Shown: one piece after another, positions 16,550 through 26,387 of the stretch
How the letters are laid out: the number at the start of each line of letters is the position of its first letter
Numbering within the stretch: the first letter of the stretch is position 1
Source: Alteromonas australica
GTDB lineage: Bacteria; Pseudomonadota; Gammaproteobacteria; Enterobacterales; Alteromonadaceae
Length of the DNA: 64,000 bases
Direction of reading: 5' to 3'
NCBI RefSeq assembly: GCF_000730385.1
Contig: NZ_CP008849.1
Location: 3,596,001-3,660,000 of the forward strand
Made by a program: the position numbers and the translations under genes
The notes under the pieces: generated by a model
The model's input: the letters and a program-made list of their open reading frames with translations, nothing else
Told to the model about the DNA's origin: nothing
Database searches by the model: none

Positions 16550-18781
16550 ATGCAGATAAAAATGAAAAAAGCCCTTTTTATTGGAGCCGCTATGCTCTCT
16601 ACTGTTTTACATGCAGAAACGCTCACTATTGAGCGCATTTTCTCTTCTCCATCGCTAGACGGTAACGCCCCTCGTGCACTAAAAGTATCGCCTGACGGCG
16701 AGCGTGTGACCTTTTTAAAAGGTAAAGCATCAGACTACGAGCGCCTCGACTTATGGGAATACCATATCGATAGTGGCGAAACTCGCATGCTGTTTAATTC
16801 TAACGATTTACAAAGTGGCGAAGAGATCCTCTCTGATGAGGAAAAAGCCCGCCGCGAACGTATGCGTTTATCCGGAAGCGGTATTGTCAGTTATCAATGG
16901 TCTGACGATGGTACTGCGCTACTGTTTCCGCTAGGTGGTGATGTTTATTACCACAAACTCGGCGAAAAGGGCGCAAAGCAACTGCTTGATACAGATGCCT
17001 TTGAAACCGACATTAAGTTATCGCCTAAAGGCAATTATATCTCGTTCATTCGCGATCAAAACCTTTATGTAAAAAACATTAAATCTGGCGAAGAAAAAGC
17101 CATTACCACAGAAGGTGGTGGCAACATTAAATTCGGTATGGCCGAATTTGTCGCGCAAGAAGAAATGGGCAGAATGACCGGTTATTGGTGGTCACCAGAC
17201 GAAACCTACATTGCATTTACTAAAGTAGATGAAACCCCGGTAGATGTGATTACTCGTTCTGAAATTTACGCAGACGACATCAAGCTTATTCAACAAAAGT
17301 ACCCTAAGGCGGGTACCCCAAACGTACTCATCGAACTGGCGATTCAAAACCTGCAGAGTAATGAACGTACCTGGGTTGATTTAGGTGAAGACAAGGATAT
17401 CTATTTAGCACGTGGAAAATGGATGCCAAATAGCACAACCTTTACCTACCAATGGCAAACCCGTGATCAACAAACCCTTGAACTGCGTGCCTTTGATGTT
17501 GCCGACAAATCCCAACGTGTATTACTCACTGAAACCAGTGACACCTGGGTTAACTTACATGATGACCTTTATTTCCTAAAAGACACGTCACAGTTTATTT
17601 GGGCCTCAGAGAAAGACGGCTTTAAGCACTTATACCTGTATGACAACAAAGGTAATCTGGTTAAGCAATTGACGAAAGGGGATTGGGTTGTTGATAGCGT
17701 AAAAGCCATTGACACCAAGTCGCAGCGCCTATTTTTCTCTGGGCGCAAAGATACACCGCTTGAGAGCCATGTTTATAGCGTCCCTCTTACCGGTGGCGAC
17801 ATTGAACGCGTCACAGAACTTGGTGCCTATCACAGTGCCACGTTCAGTAAAGACGCTTCTATTTTTATCGATCGCTTTTCTACCATTAACTCTCCCCCTC
17901 AGGTGAGCTTAAATGACGCAACAGGTAAGCGCATTACCTGGCTCGAAGAGAATCGCGTTGAAAAAGGCCACCCGCTTTATGCCTATAAAGAGAGCTGGAC
18001 AGCCCCTGAATTTGGTGAAATCACCACAGAAGACGGTGCTACGCTGCAATATCGTTTGTTCAAACCTGAAAGTGCCATTCAACACCCTCAGAAAAAGCAT
18101 CCCGTTATTGTGTATCTGTATGGCGGCCCTCACGCGCAAGTGGTCACCAACAGTTGGGCCGGTAACCGTGGGTTGTTGATGCAGCATTGGGTAGATAAAG
18201 GCTATGTTGTCTTTACCTTAGATAACCGTGGTTCAAATTATCGTGGTAAAGGTTTTGAAGATCCTATTTATAAGAAAATGGGATTTATCGAAGTAGAAGA
18301 CCAAGTGGCTGGCGTGAAGTTTTTACGTACCCTTCCCTTTGTTGACGCTGAACGTGTGGGTGTTCATGGCCATAGCTATGGCGGCTACATGACATTAATG
18401 AGCATGTTCAAAGCGGGTGATTACTTTGCGGCAGGTGTATCGGGGGCGCCAGTGACCGATTGGCGTTTATATGATACCCATTACACAGAACGCTATATGG
18501 GCAACCCAAAAACCGATGATGAGGCATACACGGCATCGTCTGTAATCCCCTATGCAAAAGACCTGAAAGGCGACTTGCTGATTTATCATGGAATGGCTGA
18601 TGACAATGTATTGTTTACCCACTCCACAATGCTTTACAAGCACTTACAAGACATGGCTATACCTTTTGAAACCATGGATTATGTAGGTAAGAAGCACAGC
18701 ATTCGAGGCAAACAAACCGGTATACATCTTTACAAGACGATTACCAACTTCTTCGATCGCAACCTGCAACCGTCGAAATAG
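16550..18781 (+). CDS. Dipeptidyl peptidase IV-type S9 serine peptidase
   Basis: A 743-residue exported peptidase that removes X-Pro (or X-Ala) dipeptides from peptide N-termini. A Sec signal peptide follows the basic MKKALFIGAAMLSTVLHA. The N-terminal part (about 30-490) is the DPP-IV beta-propeller, with EFVAQEEMGRMTGYWWSPD holding the Glu pair that binds the substrate amino terminus. The C-terminal alpha/beta-hydrolase contains GHSYGGY (Ser609), MADDNV (Asp684 or Asp685) and KKHSI (His716). The catalytic triad is intact. In marine Alteromonas-like bacteria such enzymes support protein use. It is monocistronic, with a strong terminator downstream. Confidence 0.93.
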   Translation: MQIKMKKALFIGAAMLSTVLHAETLTIERIFSSPSLDGNAPRALKVSPDGERVTFLKGKASDYERLDLWEYHIDSGETRMLFNSNDLQSGEEILSDEEKARRERMRLSGSGIVSYQWSDDGTALLFPLGGDVYYHKLGEKGAKQLLDTDAFETDIKLSPKGNYISFIRDQNLYVKNIKSGEEKAITTEGGGNIKFGMAEFVAQEEMGRMTGYWWSPDETYIAFTKVDETPVDVITRSEIYADDIKLIQQKYPKAGTPNVLIELAIQNLQSNERTWVDLGEDKDIYLARGKWMPNSTTFTYQWQTRDQQTLELRAFDVADKSQRVLLTETSDTWVNLHDDLYFLKDTSQFIWASEKDGFKHLYLYDNKGNLVKQLTKGDWVVDSVKAIDTKSQRLFFSGRKDTPLESHVYSVPLTGGDIERVTELGAYHSATFSKDASIFIDRFSTINSPPQVSLNDATGKRITWLEENRVEKGHPLYAYKESWTAPEFGEITTEDGATLQYRLFKPESAIQHPQKKHPVIVYLYGGPHAQVVTNSWAGNRGLLMQHWVDKGYVVFTLDNRGSNYRGKGFEDPIYKKMGFIEVEDQVAGVKFLRTLPFVDAERVGVHGHSYGGYMTLMSMFKAGDYFAAGVSGAPVTDWRLYDTHYTERYMGNPKTDDEAYTASSVIPYAKDLKGDLLIYHGMADDNVLFTHSTMLYKHLQDMAIPFETMDYVGKKHSIRGKQTGIHLYKTITNFFDRNLQPSK

Positions 18782-18818
18782 CTATAGGGTGACCTGCTAG
18801 GTAACTTGGCGTTTCATC

Positions 18819-18854
18819 AAAAAAGGGCGATGTATGTTTACATCGCCCTTTTTT
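18819..18854. terminator. Bidirectional rho-independent terminator
   Basis: GGGCGATGTA / TACATCGCCC stem with a TGTT loop, six A to the left and six T to the right, between the convergent peptidase and PH-domain genes. Confidence 0.93.
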
Positions 18855-18875
18855 CATTCACTTTTCTGTTCACAC

Positions 18876-19250
18876 TTACGCAAATAATTGGGTAGCCAGA
18901 TTACGCTGAACCTCTTGTGCCGATGAAGCGCTAAGTTCAATTTCAATCGCATCCGCTTTGCCTGAAAGCCAAATTTTCAGCTCTGCATCGGTATCGAAAT
19001 GGCCGGCGGTTTCTACCACAAATTGCGTAATCGACTTGTAGGGTATGGAATGGTAATTAACCTTACGTCCAGTTAAGCCCTGCTTGTCGATTAAGATTAA
19101 ACGCTTGTTCGTAAACACGCTTAAATCCCGTACCAGCTTAAAGGCTGCCGTGACAGATTCATTGGCCGCTAAAATCGGCATAAGCTCTTCATTCACCGCT
19201 TCTGCGCTGGTTTCACTGGCGTTACCCAATAAGGTATCAAAAAGTCCCAT
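18876..19250 (-). CDS. Bacterial PH-domain protein (bPH_1/DUF1696-like)
   Basis: A 124-residue cytosolic protein. The pattern FTNKRLILIDKQGLTGRKVNYHSIPYKSITQFVVETAGHFDTDAELKIWLSG is typical of bacterial pleckstrin-homology-like domains (bPH_1). The function of these is not established; some are stress- or membrane-associated. The ribosome-binding site AGGAG overlaps the region right after the stop of the upstream GGDEF-EAL gene (9-base gap), so the two are one operon. Confidence 0.78.
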   Translation of the reverse strand: MGLFDTLLGNASETSAEAVNEELMPILAANESVTAAFKLVRDLSVFTNKRLILIDKQGLTGRKVNYHSIPYKSITQFVVETAGHFDTDAELKIWLSGKADAIEIELSASSAQEVQRNLATQLFA

Positions 19251-19259
19251 TACTCACTC

Positions 19260-22217
19260 CTATACAGACGCTAATTTAACGCGCCATTGAACACGGTGCG
19301 CCAAAGGCTTTGGCTTGTCTAGCGCAAACCCTTGGCCGAAGTCTACTCGAAGCTCTTTGAGTACATCGGAGGTTGCACTGTCTACCACAAATTCAGCAAC
19401 AGTTTGCTTGCCCATGCTATGCGCAATATTATTAATCGCGGTTACTGTAGCATGATCAATAGGATCGTGAGCAATATTTCTCACAAAGGAACCGTCAATT
19501 TTAACGTAGTCTACATCAAGGTTTTTCAGGTAAGTAAACGACGACATACCGGCTCCAAAGTCGTCCAACGCAAAGCTGCATCCCAACTCTCTTAGTGTCG
19601 AAATGAAATGCTTGGCAGCGTTTAAATTAGTCACAGCTGTGGTTTCAGTGATTTCAAAACAGATTTTTTCTGCCGGAATACAGGTGCTTTGCATACGCTG
19701 GGTTATTTTAAGCAATGTCATTTCATCGCCCAGGGTAATGCCCGATAGGTTAATGGCGACTTTACCTAATTTGTCCACATGGGCAGGGTTTGACTCCAAC
19801 ACCTTAAGCGTATTATCCACAACCCACATGTCCACCTTGTTCATTAGCCCGTGGCGCTCGGCTAACGGAATAAATAGTCCAGGACTGATTAAGCTGCCAT
19901 CGCTACCCGTTAAACGTAGGAGGATTTCATAATGCTCAAGCTGCCCAGTTATTTTCGTGAAGGTGTCTGATAACGGCATAATGGCTTGGCTATACAACTC
20001 AAATCCATCATATTGAAGCGCCCTGTGCAGAGTATGAAGCACATCGTTTTCGTGCTTGTTTAAACATGCTTGTTCATCGCTAGCATGAAAAATAAAGTAT
20101 CGGTTTCGCCCTAAATGCTTGGCTCGATAACAGGCATTATCTGCCGCCTTAATAAGCTCTGCGGCACTGGTGGATTTCGCCCCTATTTCAATCACGCCGA
20201 TACTAGCGCCGACAAAAAACAATTTGTCATCATACACAAACCGGTAACTAGACACCGCCAGCAACAGCTTGTCTAATTTCGCCTTCACACTGTCGATGGT
20301 TTGGCCGCGATAAATAATACAAAATTCATCGCCACCAATGCGGGCCAGCAAGTCGCTTTCATCAACGTGTTGTTTAAAAATACCTGATACTTCTTTTAGC
20401 AGTTTATCTCCTGCGGGGTGGCCACAACTATCGTTAACCAGCTTAAAACGGTCCATATCAATAAAACACATAACACTGGTATTTGTGACGCTATCTGCCT
20501 GCGCATAAAGTGGCGTCACTTTACTGTCTGCAGGTAACAACTCTTTCTCGTCGCCAATTTCCTCGATAAGCAACCTAAGTTGATTATCAAAGGCATAGCG
20601 GTTCATTAACCCCGTTAGCTGATCGTGATTTGCCTGAAATATCACTTCAGCTTGAAGCGCCTGTTCTTTGGTTACATCTCTTGCTATCCCCTCAACGGCA
20701 ATAAGCTGACCATCGTCATCTAAAATGGGGGTATCGGAAAATTCGAGCACATGCTCTTCGCCTTGCGCACCGGCATAGTTAACAAGATAAGGTTCAGGTT
20801 TTTCGCCACGCATGATGGTTTTACGGATACTCAAGGTTTCATCAGGCACTTGCTTTACGAGGCGAACTTCGTTGGTACAAAAATGACTAGGACTAAAACC
20901 TAATATCGTTTCTATTCCAGCACTGACATAAATAAACTTATGATCGCGGGTTTTGGTATACACGAAATGTCGGTGCATCCCATCGACTAGACGCTTGTAA
21001 CGTTCTTCACTTTGCTTTAGTTCTTGTTGCGCTTTAAACCTCTCGGTTACATCCCGAACCGTTAAGGCAATGTTATTCCCCGCTTTCACTACTTGGATTT
21101 TAATCCAGTCTGGCGCAACTTTATCGGTGGTGATTGCAGCGTAACTCTCATAGGGTGTACCGGTCTCAGCCACCTCATCTACCTTTTGGCAACTGTCTTC
21201 TAAACCCAGATAGACAAGCTGCGCCTTAAGGCTCATTTTACTGAGTTTTTCAAAGGCGCCTCGAAACAAAAATCGACTGTAGCGGTTAGCTTCTACCAAG
21301 CGGTAGTTATTTCCTTCCGGCTGGTAAATTAACATCGCATCCAATGCCGCTTCACTTGCGGTAAGGTAGCGCTGCTGGCTAAGAGAAAGGTGCACCGCAC
21401 CTTTGAGTTGTTTGTGAAATATCCAGCTGGCGAGTGCAGCCATGAATATACCAATAATCGTTACCAGTTTTCCTGGTTGATAGGCATTAACCTGCGATTG
21501 CATCGATAGCGAAAACTGACGATCAATAAAGGGGAATGCCTCGGTACTCACTATGGTGCCGTCTTCTATTAGCTGACCGCTGGAAAACAACACATCTTCG
21601 TCACTGATTAAATCGAAGTTAAACTGAGGGCCAACCAGCTCACCTAGCATGACACCAAGGATGGTTTGAACATCGAATCCAGCCACAATGTAGCCATGCT
21701 CAGGCTCTTGCGGGCTAATCGCTCTGCCCACTAAAATGTGATGATGATGCGTACTTGGCGAATAAATAAGCGTACTGGAAAATTGCTCTGAAAGTACTGG
21801 GATGGTCAAACCTGTTGCCGCCAAAGGCTGGCCGATTAACGCCGTTGAAAGCCGAGTTTTAGAACCAGCTTCTGGTGTCGCGACCCATTCAATCACCCCT
21901 TCGTCGTTAGCGAAGGTCAACGAGCTAAACCCCCGTTGCATGCCCATCAGCGAAACCGCTTGCGCATTAAACCAATCCACTTGGTTTGGTTCAAAGGTTG
22001 GCCAAGTTCGCATGAGATTAACCATGGCCTGAATACGTTCGTTCGAAAAGACCTCTAAGCTTATTTTTACTTGCTCAGCCACCGACTGCGCTTTAGAAAT
22101 CCGTGCGCTACTTTCATCCCTCTCTAGATACACGCCAGCTAATGCAAAAAAAATAGCTAATAGTACAAATAGGATTACCGGTAAGGCATATACGCGGTGG
22201 CTGATTCTTTTGTGCAT
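19260..22217 (-). CDS. Membrane sensor with PAS, GGDEF and EAL domains (cyclic-di-GMP enzyme)
   Basis: A 985-residue inner-membrane protein. TM1 is at about 10-30, a periplasmic sensor of some 220 residues follows (with an HHHH run in the middle), and TM2 is near 253-272. Then come PAS-type regions (about 285-400 and 405-520), a GGDEF domain with intact RIGGDEF at 628-632, and a C-terminal EAL domain. The residues where an inhibitory RxxD I-site would lie read ESD, so feedback inhibition is probably lost. The EAL motif reads EIL at 764-766, with downstream FEITET and LDDFGAGMSSF intact, so phosphodiesterase activity remains possible. GGGAGAAG precedes the ATG. The PH-domain gene follows in the same operon. 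Confidence 0.92.
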   Translation of the reverse strand: MHKRISHRVYALPVILFVLLAIFFALAGVYLERDESSARISKAQSVAEQVKISLEVFSNERIQAMVNLMRTWPTFEPNQVDWFNAQAVSLMGMQRGFSSLTFANDEGVIEWVATPEAGSKTRLSTALIGQPLAATGLTIPVLSEQFSSTLIYSPSTHHHHILVGRAISPQEPEHGYIVAGFDVQTILGVMLGELVGPQFNFDLISDEDVLFSSGQLIEDGTIVSTEAFPFIDRQFSLSMQSQVNAYQPGKLVTIIGIFMAALASWIFHKQLKGAVHLSLSQQRYLTASEAALDAMLIYQPEGNNYRLVEANRYSRFLFRGAFEKLSKMSLKAQLVYLGLEDSCQKVDEVAETGTPYESYAAITTDKVAPDWIKIQVVKAGNNIALTVRDVTERFKAQQELKQSEERYKRLVDGMHRHFVYTKTRDHKFIYVSAGIETILGFSPSHFCTNEVRLVKQVPDETLSIRKTIMRGEKPEPYLVNYAGAQGEEHVLEFSDTPILDDDGQLIAVEGIARDVTKEQALQAEVIFQANHDQLTGLMNRYAFDNQLRLLIEEIGDEKELLPADSKVTPLYAQADSVTNTSVMCFIDMDRFKLVNDSCGHPAGDKLLKEVSGIFKQHVDESDLLARIGGDEFCIIYRGQTIDSVKAKLDKLLLAVSSYRFVYDDKLFFVGASIGVIEIGAKSTSAAELIKAADNACYRAKHLGRNRYFIFHASDEQACLNKHENDVLHTLHRALQYDGFELYSQAIMPLSDTFTKITGQLEHYEILLRLTGSDGSLISPGLFIPLAERHGLMNKVDMWVVDNTLKVLESNPAHVDKLGKVAINLSGITLGDEMTLLKITQRMQSTCIPAEKICFEITETTAVTNLNAAKHFISTLRELGCSFALDDFGAGMSSFTYLKNLDVDYVKIDGSFVRNIAHDPIDHATVTAINNIAHSMGKQTVAEFVVDSATSDVLKELRVDFGQGFALDKPKPLAHRVQWRVKLASV

Positions 22218-22338
22218 GACGACTTCTCCCAGTCAATGAGAGGCAAGACTAAAGTATAAATATGAATAAATTATGAATTTTCGTCGCCATCAATCGGTGC
22301 TAGGGTATAAATACAAAACGTCTAACTACCTATATACA

Positions 22339-23364
22339 ATGACAGAAAACACACCTTCAGTAGAATTTGCTGACGTCGAGGCGGCTGCCGCCCGCATTCA
22401 GGCGCATGTTAAGCACACTCCCCTTCTTGAGTCTCACTTACTCAATAGTTGGATGGGGCATCGTATTTTGTTTAAAGCAGAATGCTTACAGACCGTAGGC
22501 GCATTTAAGCTTCGCGGAGCCATTAATGTTCTGGCAAAATTAAAAGAGCAAGACCAACTCCCCCATGCGGTAGTGGCGAACAGTTCTGGTAATCACGCTC
22601 AAGCGGTGGCCTATGCCGCTACCCTATTTGGCATTAAAGCCACTATTTTCGCCAGTGAAACCATTTCCCCCGTGAAAGCGGCAGCTACCCAAAGTTATGG
22701 GGCAGAGCTGAAGCTTTACCCCACACGATTAGAAGCCGACGCTGCCGTGGCCCACGCAGCAGAAGATCCCGACACCTTGTGGGTCCCTCCTTTTAATCAC
22801 CCCGACATTATTGCAGGGCAAGGCACCGCAGCCCTTGAAGCGCTCAACGAAATAGACCACCTTGATGCGGTATTTGCCCCCTGTGGTGGCGGAGGCTTGC
22901 TATCTGGTACTTTAATTGCCACCCAAGCTCTGCACCCCAACGCGGGGGTTTATGGCGCCGAACCTGCCGCGGCAAACGATGCATCTATGTCTTTACAACG
23001 AGGGGAAATTGTGGCGTTAGAACATCCTCCGCAAACCCTAGCAGATGGTGCTGCCACACCGAGCGTAGGCGATATTACTTTCGGTTTTCTACAGCAATTA
23101 ACTGACTTTTATGAAGTAGATGAGTTACAAATTGCTTATTGGACACAATGGCTGCAACACTTGTTAAAACTCCATGTGGAACCCACCTGCGCGATGTCTA
23201 TGGCCGCAGTGGCCTCTTGGGCTGCGAATACAGAGCCGGGTAAAACTGCATTGGTGATGTTGTCGGGTGGAAACATCAGTCAAGCCACCATGAGTAAAAT
23301 TTGGGAACGTGACTTTTTACTTCAGCCACCTATATTAACCCTGGACGATAACGAAGAAGAATGA
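22339..23364 (+). CDS. PLP-dependent threonine/serine dehydratase-like enzyme
   Basis: A 341-residue fold-type II PLP enzyme. FKLRGA carries the Schiff-base lysine, SSGNHAQ binds the substrate carboxylate, CGGGGLLSG binds the PLP phosphate and VMLSGGNIS lies at the end. Length and motifs fit the serine racemase / threo-3-hydroxyaspartate dehydratase / catabolic threonine dehydratase group without a regulatory ACT domain. Start MTENTPSVE at 22339 was chosen because family homology begins just after; the frame is open 22 codons upstream and neither start has a clear ribosome-binding site. It overlaps the amidohydrolase gene by four bases. Confidence 0.85.
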   Translation: MTENTPSVEFADVEAAAARIQAHVKHTPLLESHLLNSWMGHRILFKAECLQTVGAFKLRGAINVLAKLKEQDQLPHAVVANSSGNHAQAVAYAATLFGIKATIFASETISPVKAAATQSYGAELKLYPTRLEADAAVAHAAEDPDTLWVPPFNHPDIIAGQGTAALEALNEIDHLDAVFAPCGGGGLLSGTLIATQALHPNAGVYGAEPAAANDASMSLQRGEIVALEHPPQTLADGAATPSVGDITFGFLQQLTDFYEVDELQIAYWTQWLQHLLKLHVEPTCAMSMAAVASWAANTEPGKTALVMLSGGNISQATMSKIWERDFLLQPPILTLDDNEEE

Positions 23365-25025
23365 TGAAAACGACATTTTTTACCCCCTTAGTTGCGCGCT
23401 TAACCATTGCGGCGTCGCTATTTTGCTTAGCCGACGGCCACGCTGCCACCCTGGTCAATAACGTTAAGGGCTACACCCTTGATGAAGCTGGCAAGCGCAT
23501 AAGCTTTACCAATATGGTTATAGAAGAAGGCAAGGTGCTGGCGCTGGATGTTCAGCCCGATAATCATCATATCGACGAGGTTATCGACGGTGAAGGGAAA
23601 GTGATGTTGCCAGGCCTCATTGATGCCCATGGCCATTTGCTAGGGTTAGGCGCAAACCTTTTGGAAGTGAATTTGCGCGACAGCAAAAGTGCAAAGCATG
23701 CAGCCAGCATGGTGGCAGATTATGCCTTTGCCAATACCACACAGGATTGGATAACTGGGCGAGGTTGGAATCAGGAATTATGGTCGGATAGAGCCTTTCC
23801 TCGCGCCCAAGACTTAGACAACGTCGTGTCAGATCGCCCCGTATTTCTTACGCGAGTTGATGGCCACGCTGCATGGGTAAACAGCAAAGCAATGGCACTT
23901 GCTGGCATTACCAAAGACACGCCGTCCCCTGTGGGTGGTGAAATTCTTAAAGACTCAGACGGCAATCCCACTGGTGTGTTTATTGATAATGCAGCAGCAT
24001 TGATTGAAGCTTATTTACCGTCAGCGAGCAGTGAAATATACGAACAGCAACTTCATGCTGCAGGTGAGCACTTACTTGCCAATGGAGTTACCGCAATGCA
24101 CGATGCTGGCGTAAACAGAGAAGTTTATGACTTCTATTTAAAAGAGGCGGTTGAGGGAGATTTACCGGTACGCATATACGCCATGATCAGTGCGACGGAC
24201 CCTGATCTTAAAACGCTACTGGCAAACGGGCCAATACGAGACAAAGAGGACTTTTTGTCTATTCGCTCAGTGAAGGCCTATGGCGATGGCGCGCTAGGCA
24301 GTCGCGGAGCAGCATTGCTTTCGCCCTATTCTGATGCGCCTCATCAGCATGGCCTGTTGCTCACCCAACCACAAGACATGGCCCCCTTATTTACCACAGT
24401 GATTGGTGCTGGGTTTCAATTGAATTACCACGCTATTGGCGACAAAGCGAATCATGTTGCGCTTAATGAATTTGAAAAAACATTTGCTGCTATTGGCGGT
24501 AGTGAATTACGTAACCGAATAGAACATGCGCAAGTTATCGCGCCTGAAGATCTTGCTCGTTTTGCCGAGTTAGACGTGTTGCCATCGATGCAACCTACCC
24601 ACGCCACCAGTGATAAAAATATGGCGGAAGATCGCATTGGTAAAGACAGGATGAAAGGCGCGTATGCGTGGCAAACTTTACTTGAATCAGGCATTCCTTT
24701 GCCATTAGGCTCAGATTTTCCTGTCGAACTGGCAAACCCATTTTATGGTTTGCACGCTGCGGTAACCCGTCAAGACAGAGACAATCAACCGGTGAAAGGC
24801 TGGTATGCACACGAAGCGCTTACTATTGAGCAAGCCTTTAAAGGCTTTACATTAGATGCCGCTTACGCGGGACATATGGAAGATACGCTTGGCACACTTA
24901 CGCCGGGCAAATGGGCTGACTTTATACTGGTTGATCAGGACATCTTTAACATTGATGAAAAAGACATTTGGAAAACCCAAGTGCAGGCGACTTACATAGC
25001 TGGCAAAAACGTCTATTCGAAATAG
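23361..25025 (+). CDS. Exported amidohydrolase, YtcJ-like (amidohydrolase family 3)
   Basis: A 554-residue metal-dependent amidohydrolase. The N-terminus MMKTTFFTPLVARLTIAASLFCLADGHAA is a signal peptide, so the enzyme is probably periplasmic. LPGLIDAHGHLLGLG holds the first HxH metal ligands; QLNYHAIGDKANH, RIEHAQVI and LPLGSDFPVE provide the remaining ones; GTLTPGKWADFILVD is the C-terminal beta-sandwich signature. Substrate class is not predictable; YtcJ relatives are often called N-substituted formamide deformylases. ATGATG overlaps the stop of the preceding gene, and the MBL gene starts 21 bases after, so it is the centre of a three-gene operon. Confidence 0.88.
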   Translation: MMKTTFFTPLVARLTIAASLFCLADGHAATLVNNVKGYTLDEAGKRISFTNMVIEEGKVLALDVQPDNHHIDEVIDGEGKVMLPGLIDAHGHLLGLGANLLEVNLRDSKSAKHAASMVADYAFANTTQDWITGRGWNQELWSDRAFPRAQDLDNVVSDRPVFLTRVDGHAAWVNSKAMALAGITKDTPSPVGGEILKDSDGNPTGVFIDNAAALIEAYLPSASSEIYEQQLHAAGEHLLANGVTAMHDAGVNREVYDFYLKEAVEGDLPVRIYAMISATDPDLKTLLANGPIRDKEDFLSIRSVKAYGDGALGSRGAALLSPYSDAPHQHGLLLTQPQDMAPLFTTVIGAGFQLNYHAIGDKANHVALNEFEKTFAAIGGSELRNRIEHAQVIAPEDLARFAELDVLPSMQPTHATSDKNMAEDRIGKDRMKGAYAWQTLLESGIPLPLGSDFPVELANPFYGLHAAVTRQDRDNQPVKGWYAHEALTIEQAFKGFTLDAAYAGHMEDTLGTLTPGKWADFILVDQDIFNIDEKDIWKTQVQATYIAGKNVYSK

Positions 25026-25046
25026 CCGTTGTTGGGAGGAAACGCT

Positions 25047-25688
25047 TTGGAAATTGTAGTTATACCGGTTACGCCATTTGCTCAAAACTGCTCGCTTATT
25101 TGGGACGCAGGTAGTAAACGGGGGGCATTTGTTGACCCCGGCGGAGATATACAGAAACTCATCTCTGCGGCGTCGGATCATCAGGTCACTATTGAAAAAA
25201 TCATTCTTACCCACGGTCACTTAGACCATGTAGGTGGCACCGTCGAACTGGCTAAACATTACGATGTGCCGATAATAGGGCCACATCTGGGGGACAAGTT
25301 TTGGCTAGATGCCCTTATGCAGCAAAGCCAAATGTTTGGCTTTCCCCCTGCCACGCCCTTTGTGCCTAACCAATGGTTGAATGACAAAGATACCATTTCA
25401 GTTGGCGAGCTAACGCTTGAGGTGCTGCACTGTCCGGGACATACCCCTGGCCATGTGGTTCTGGTGGAGCGAACGAGTAACAAGGTTATTGTAGGTGATG
25501 TGATTTTTGCAGGCTCGATTGGGCGCACTGATTTCCCTCAGGGAAATCATCAACAGCTAATCGATTCAATAAACGCGAATATTTTAACGCTGCCTGACGA
25601 TATGGTGATTTATCCTGGTCATGGCCCTACTACCACGGTAGCAAAAGAAAAAGCCAGCAACCCTTATGTTGCGGGGCAATGGGGTTAA
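25047..25688 (+). CDS. YcbL/glyoxalase II-like MBL-fold hydrolase
   Basis: A 213-residue metallo-beta-lactamase-fold hydrolase of the YcbL type. THGHLDHVGG gives the HxHxDH zinc motif; HCPGHTPGHVVLV, GDVIFAGSIGRTDFPQG and YPGHGPTT supply the remaining His/Asp ligands. Such proteins act on S-acylglutathione-type thioesters. The likely start is TTG at 25047 since GGGAGGA lies six bases before it, although the frame is open to a TTG at 25029 inside the spacer. It is the last gene of the dehydratase-amidohydrolase operon. Confidence 0.88.
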   Translation: MEIVVIPVTPFAQNCSLIWDAGSKRGAFVDPGGDIQKLISAASDHQVTIEKIILTHGHLDHVGGTVELAKHYDVPIIGPHLGDKFWLDALMQQSQMFGFPPATPFVPNQWLNDKDTISVGELTLEVLHCPGHTPGHVVLVERTSNKVIVGDVIFAGSIGRTDFPQGNHQQLIDSINANILTLPDDMVIYPGHGPTTTVAKEKASNPYVAGQWG

Positions 25689-25728
25689 GTGCTAATAGAA
25701 GTGCCAATAGAATAGCTTTCCTGCCCAT

Positions 25729-25758
25729 TAAAAAAGGCGAGTGATCCACTCGCCTCTT
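25729..25758 (-). terminator. Rho-independent terminator of the VOC gene
   Basis: GGCGAGTG / CACTCGCC stem with a three-base loop; read on the minus strand it is followed by six T. It lies between convergent genes and may also help the plus-strand operon. Confidence 0.88.
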
Positions 25759-25772
25759 ACTATTCCCATTAC

Positions 25773-26288
25773 CTATTGGTAGGCACCGCTGGCGTAATGA
25801 AGTTCATAGCTGTGACTATAAATTTCTAGAATGTTGCCAAACGGGTCTTCCATGTAAATCATGCGGTAAGGCTTCTCGCCAGGGTAGTAATAACGCGGTG
25901 CTTTCATGCGTTTCTTACCACCCGCTTCTACAATCTTTTCTGCCAAGCCTTCAACATCTGGGTCTTGAACACAGAAATGGAACACGCCAGTTTTCCAGTA
26001 TTCGAAGTTATTTTCAGGGTTTTCCTGATTTTTAAACTCGAAGACTTCTACACCTACACGGTCGCCCGTTGAAAGGTGAGCAATACGGAACTTATCCCAA
26101 CCTGCACCAAATACGTCGGTACACATCTCGCCAATGGCGGAATCATCTTCAACAATCTCAGTGGGCTTCATAATTAAGTACCAGCCTAGTACTTCAGTGT
26201 AAAATTTAACTGCGGCATCAAGGTCTGGAACCGAAATACCAATGTGCGAAAACGTACGTGGATAAGGGGTGTTAACTGCTTCAGTCAT
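25773..26288 (-). CDS. VOC-family (glyoxalase I-like) protein
   Basis: A 171-residue vicinal-oxygen-chelate protein. HIGISVPDLDAAVKFYTEVLGW is the classical first beta-alpha-beta module, and VFHFCVQDPDVEGLAEKIVEAGGKKRM with MEDPFGNILEIYSHSYE is the second. Possible metal ligands are the His of HIGIS, the His of FHFC and the Glu of LEIY. Related proteins are annotated lactoylglutathione lyase-like, but the substrate is unproven. Start MTEAVN at 26288 is chosen for GAGGAG upstream. It is divergent from a LysR gene with a 99-base gap, which suggests it is that regulator's target. Confidence 0.85.
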   Translation of the reverse strand: MTEAVNTPYPRTFSHIGISVPDLDAAVKFYTEVLGWYLIMKPTEIVEDDSAIGEMCTDVFGAGWDKFRIAHLSTGDRVGVEVFEFKNQENPENNFEYWKTGVFHFCVQDPDVEGLAEKIVEAGGKKRMKAPRYYYPGEKPYRMIYMEDPFGNILEIYSHSYELHYASGAYQ

Positions 26289-26387
26289 CTTTATCTCCTC
26301 GATGTAAAGTATGCACGTATAGTAACTAGACAAAGCAAATACTAGAAATTATGATTAATTCTCAAATCCATAATTTAAATTTATACC

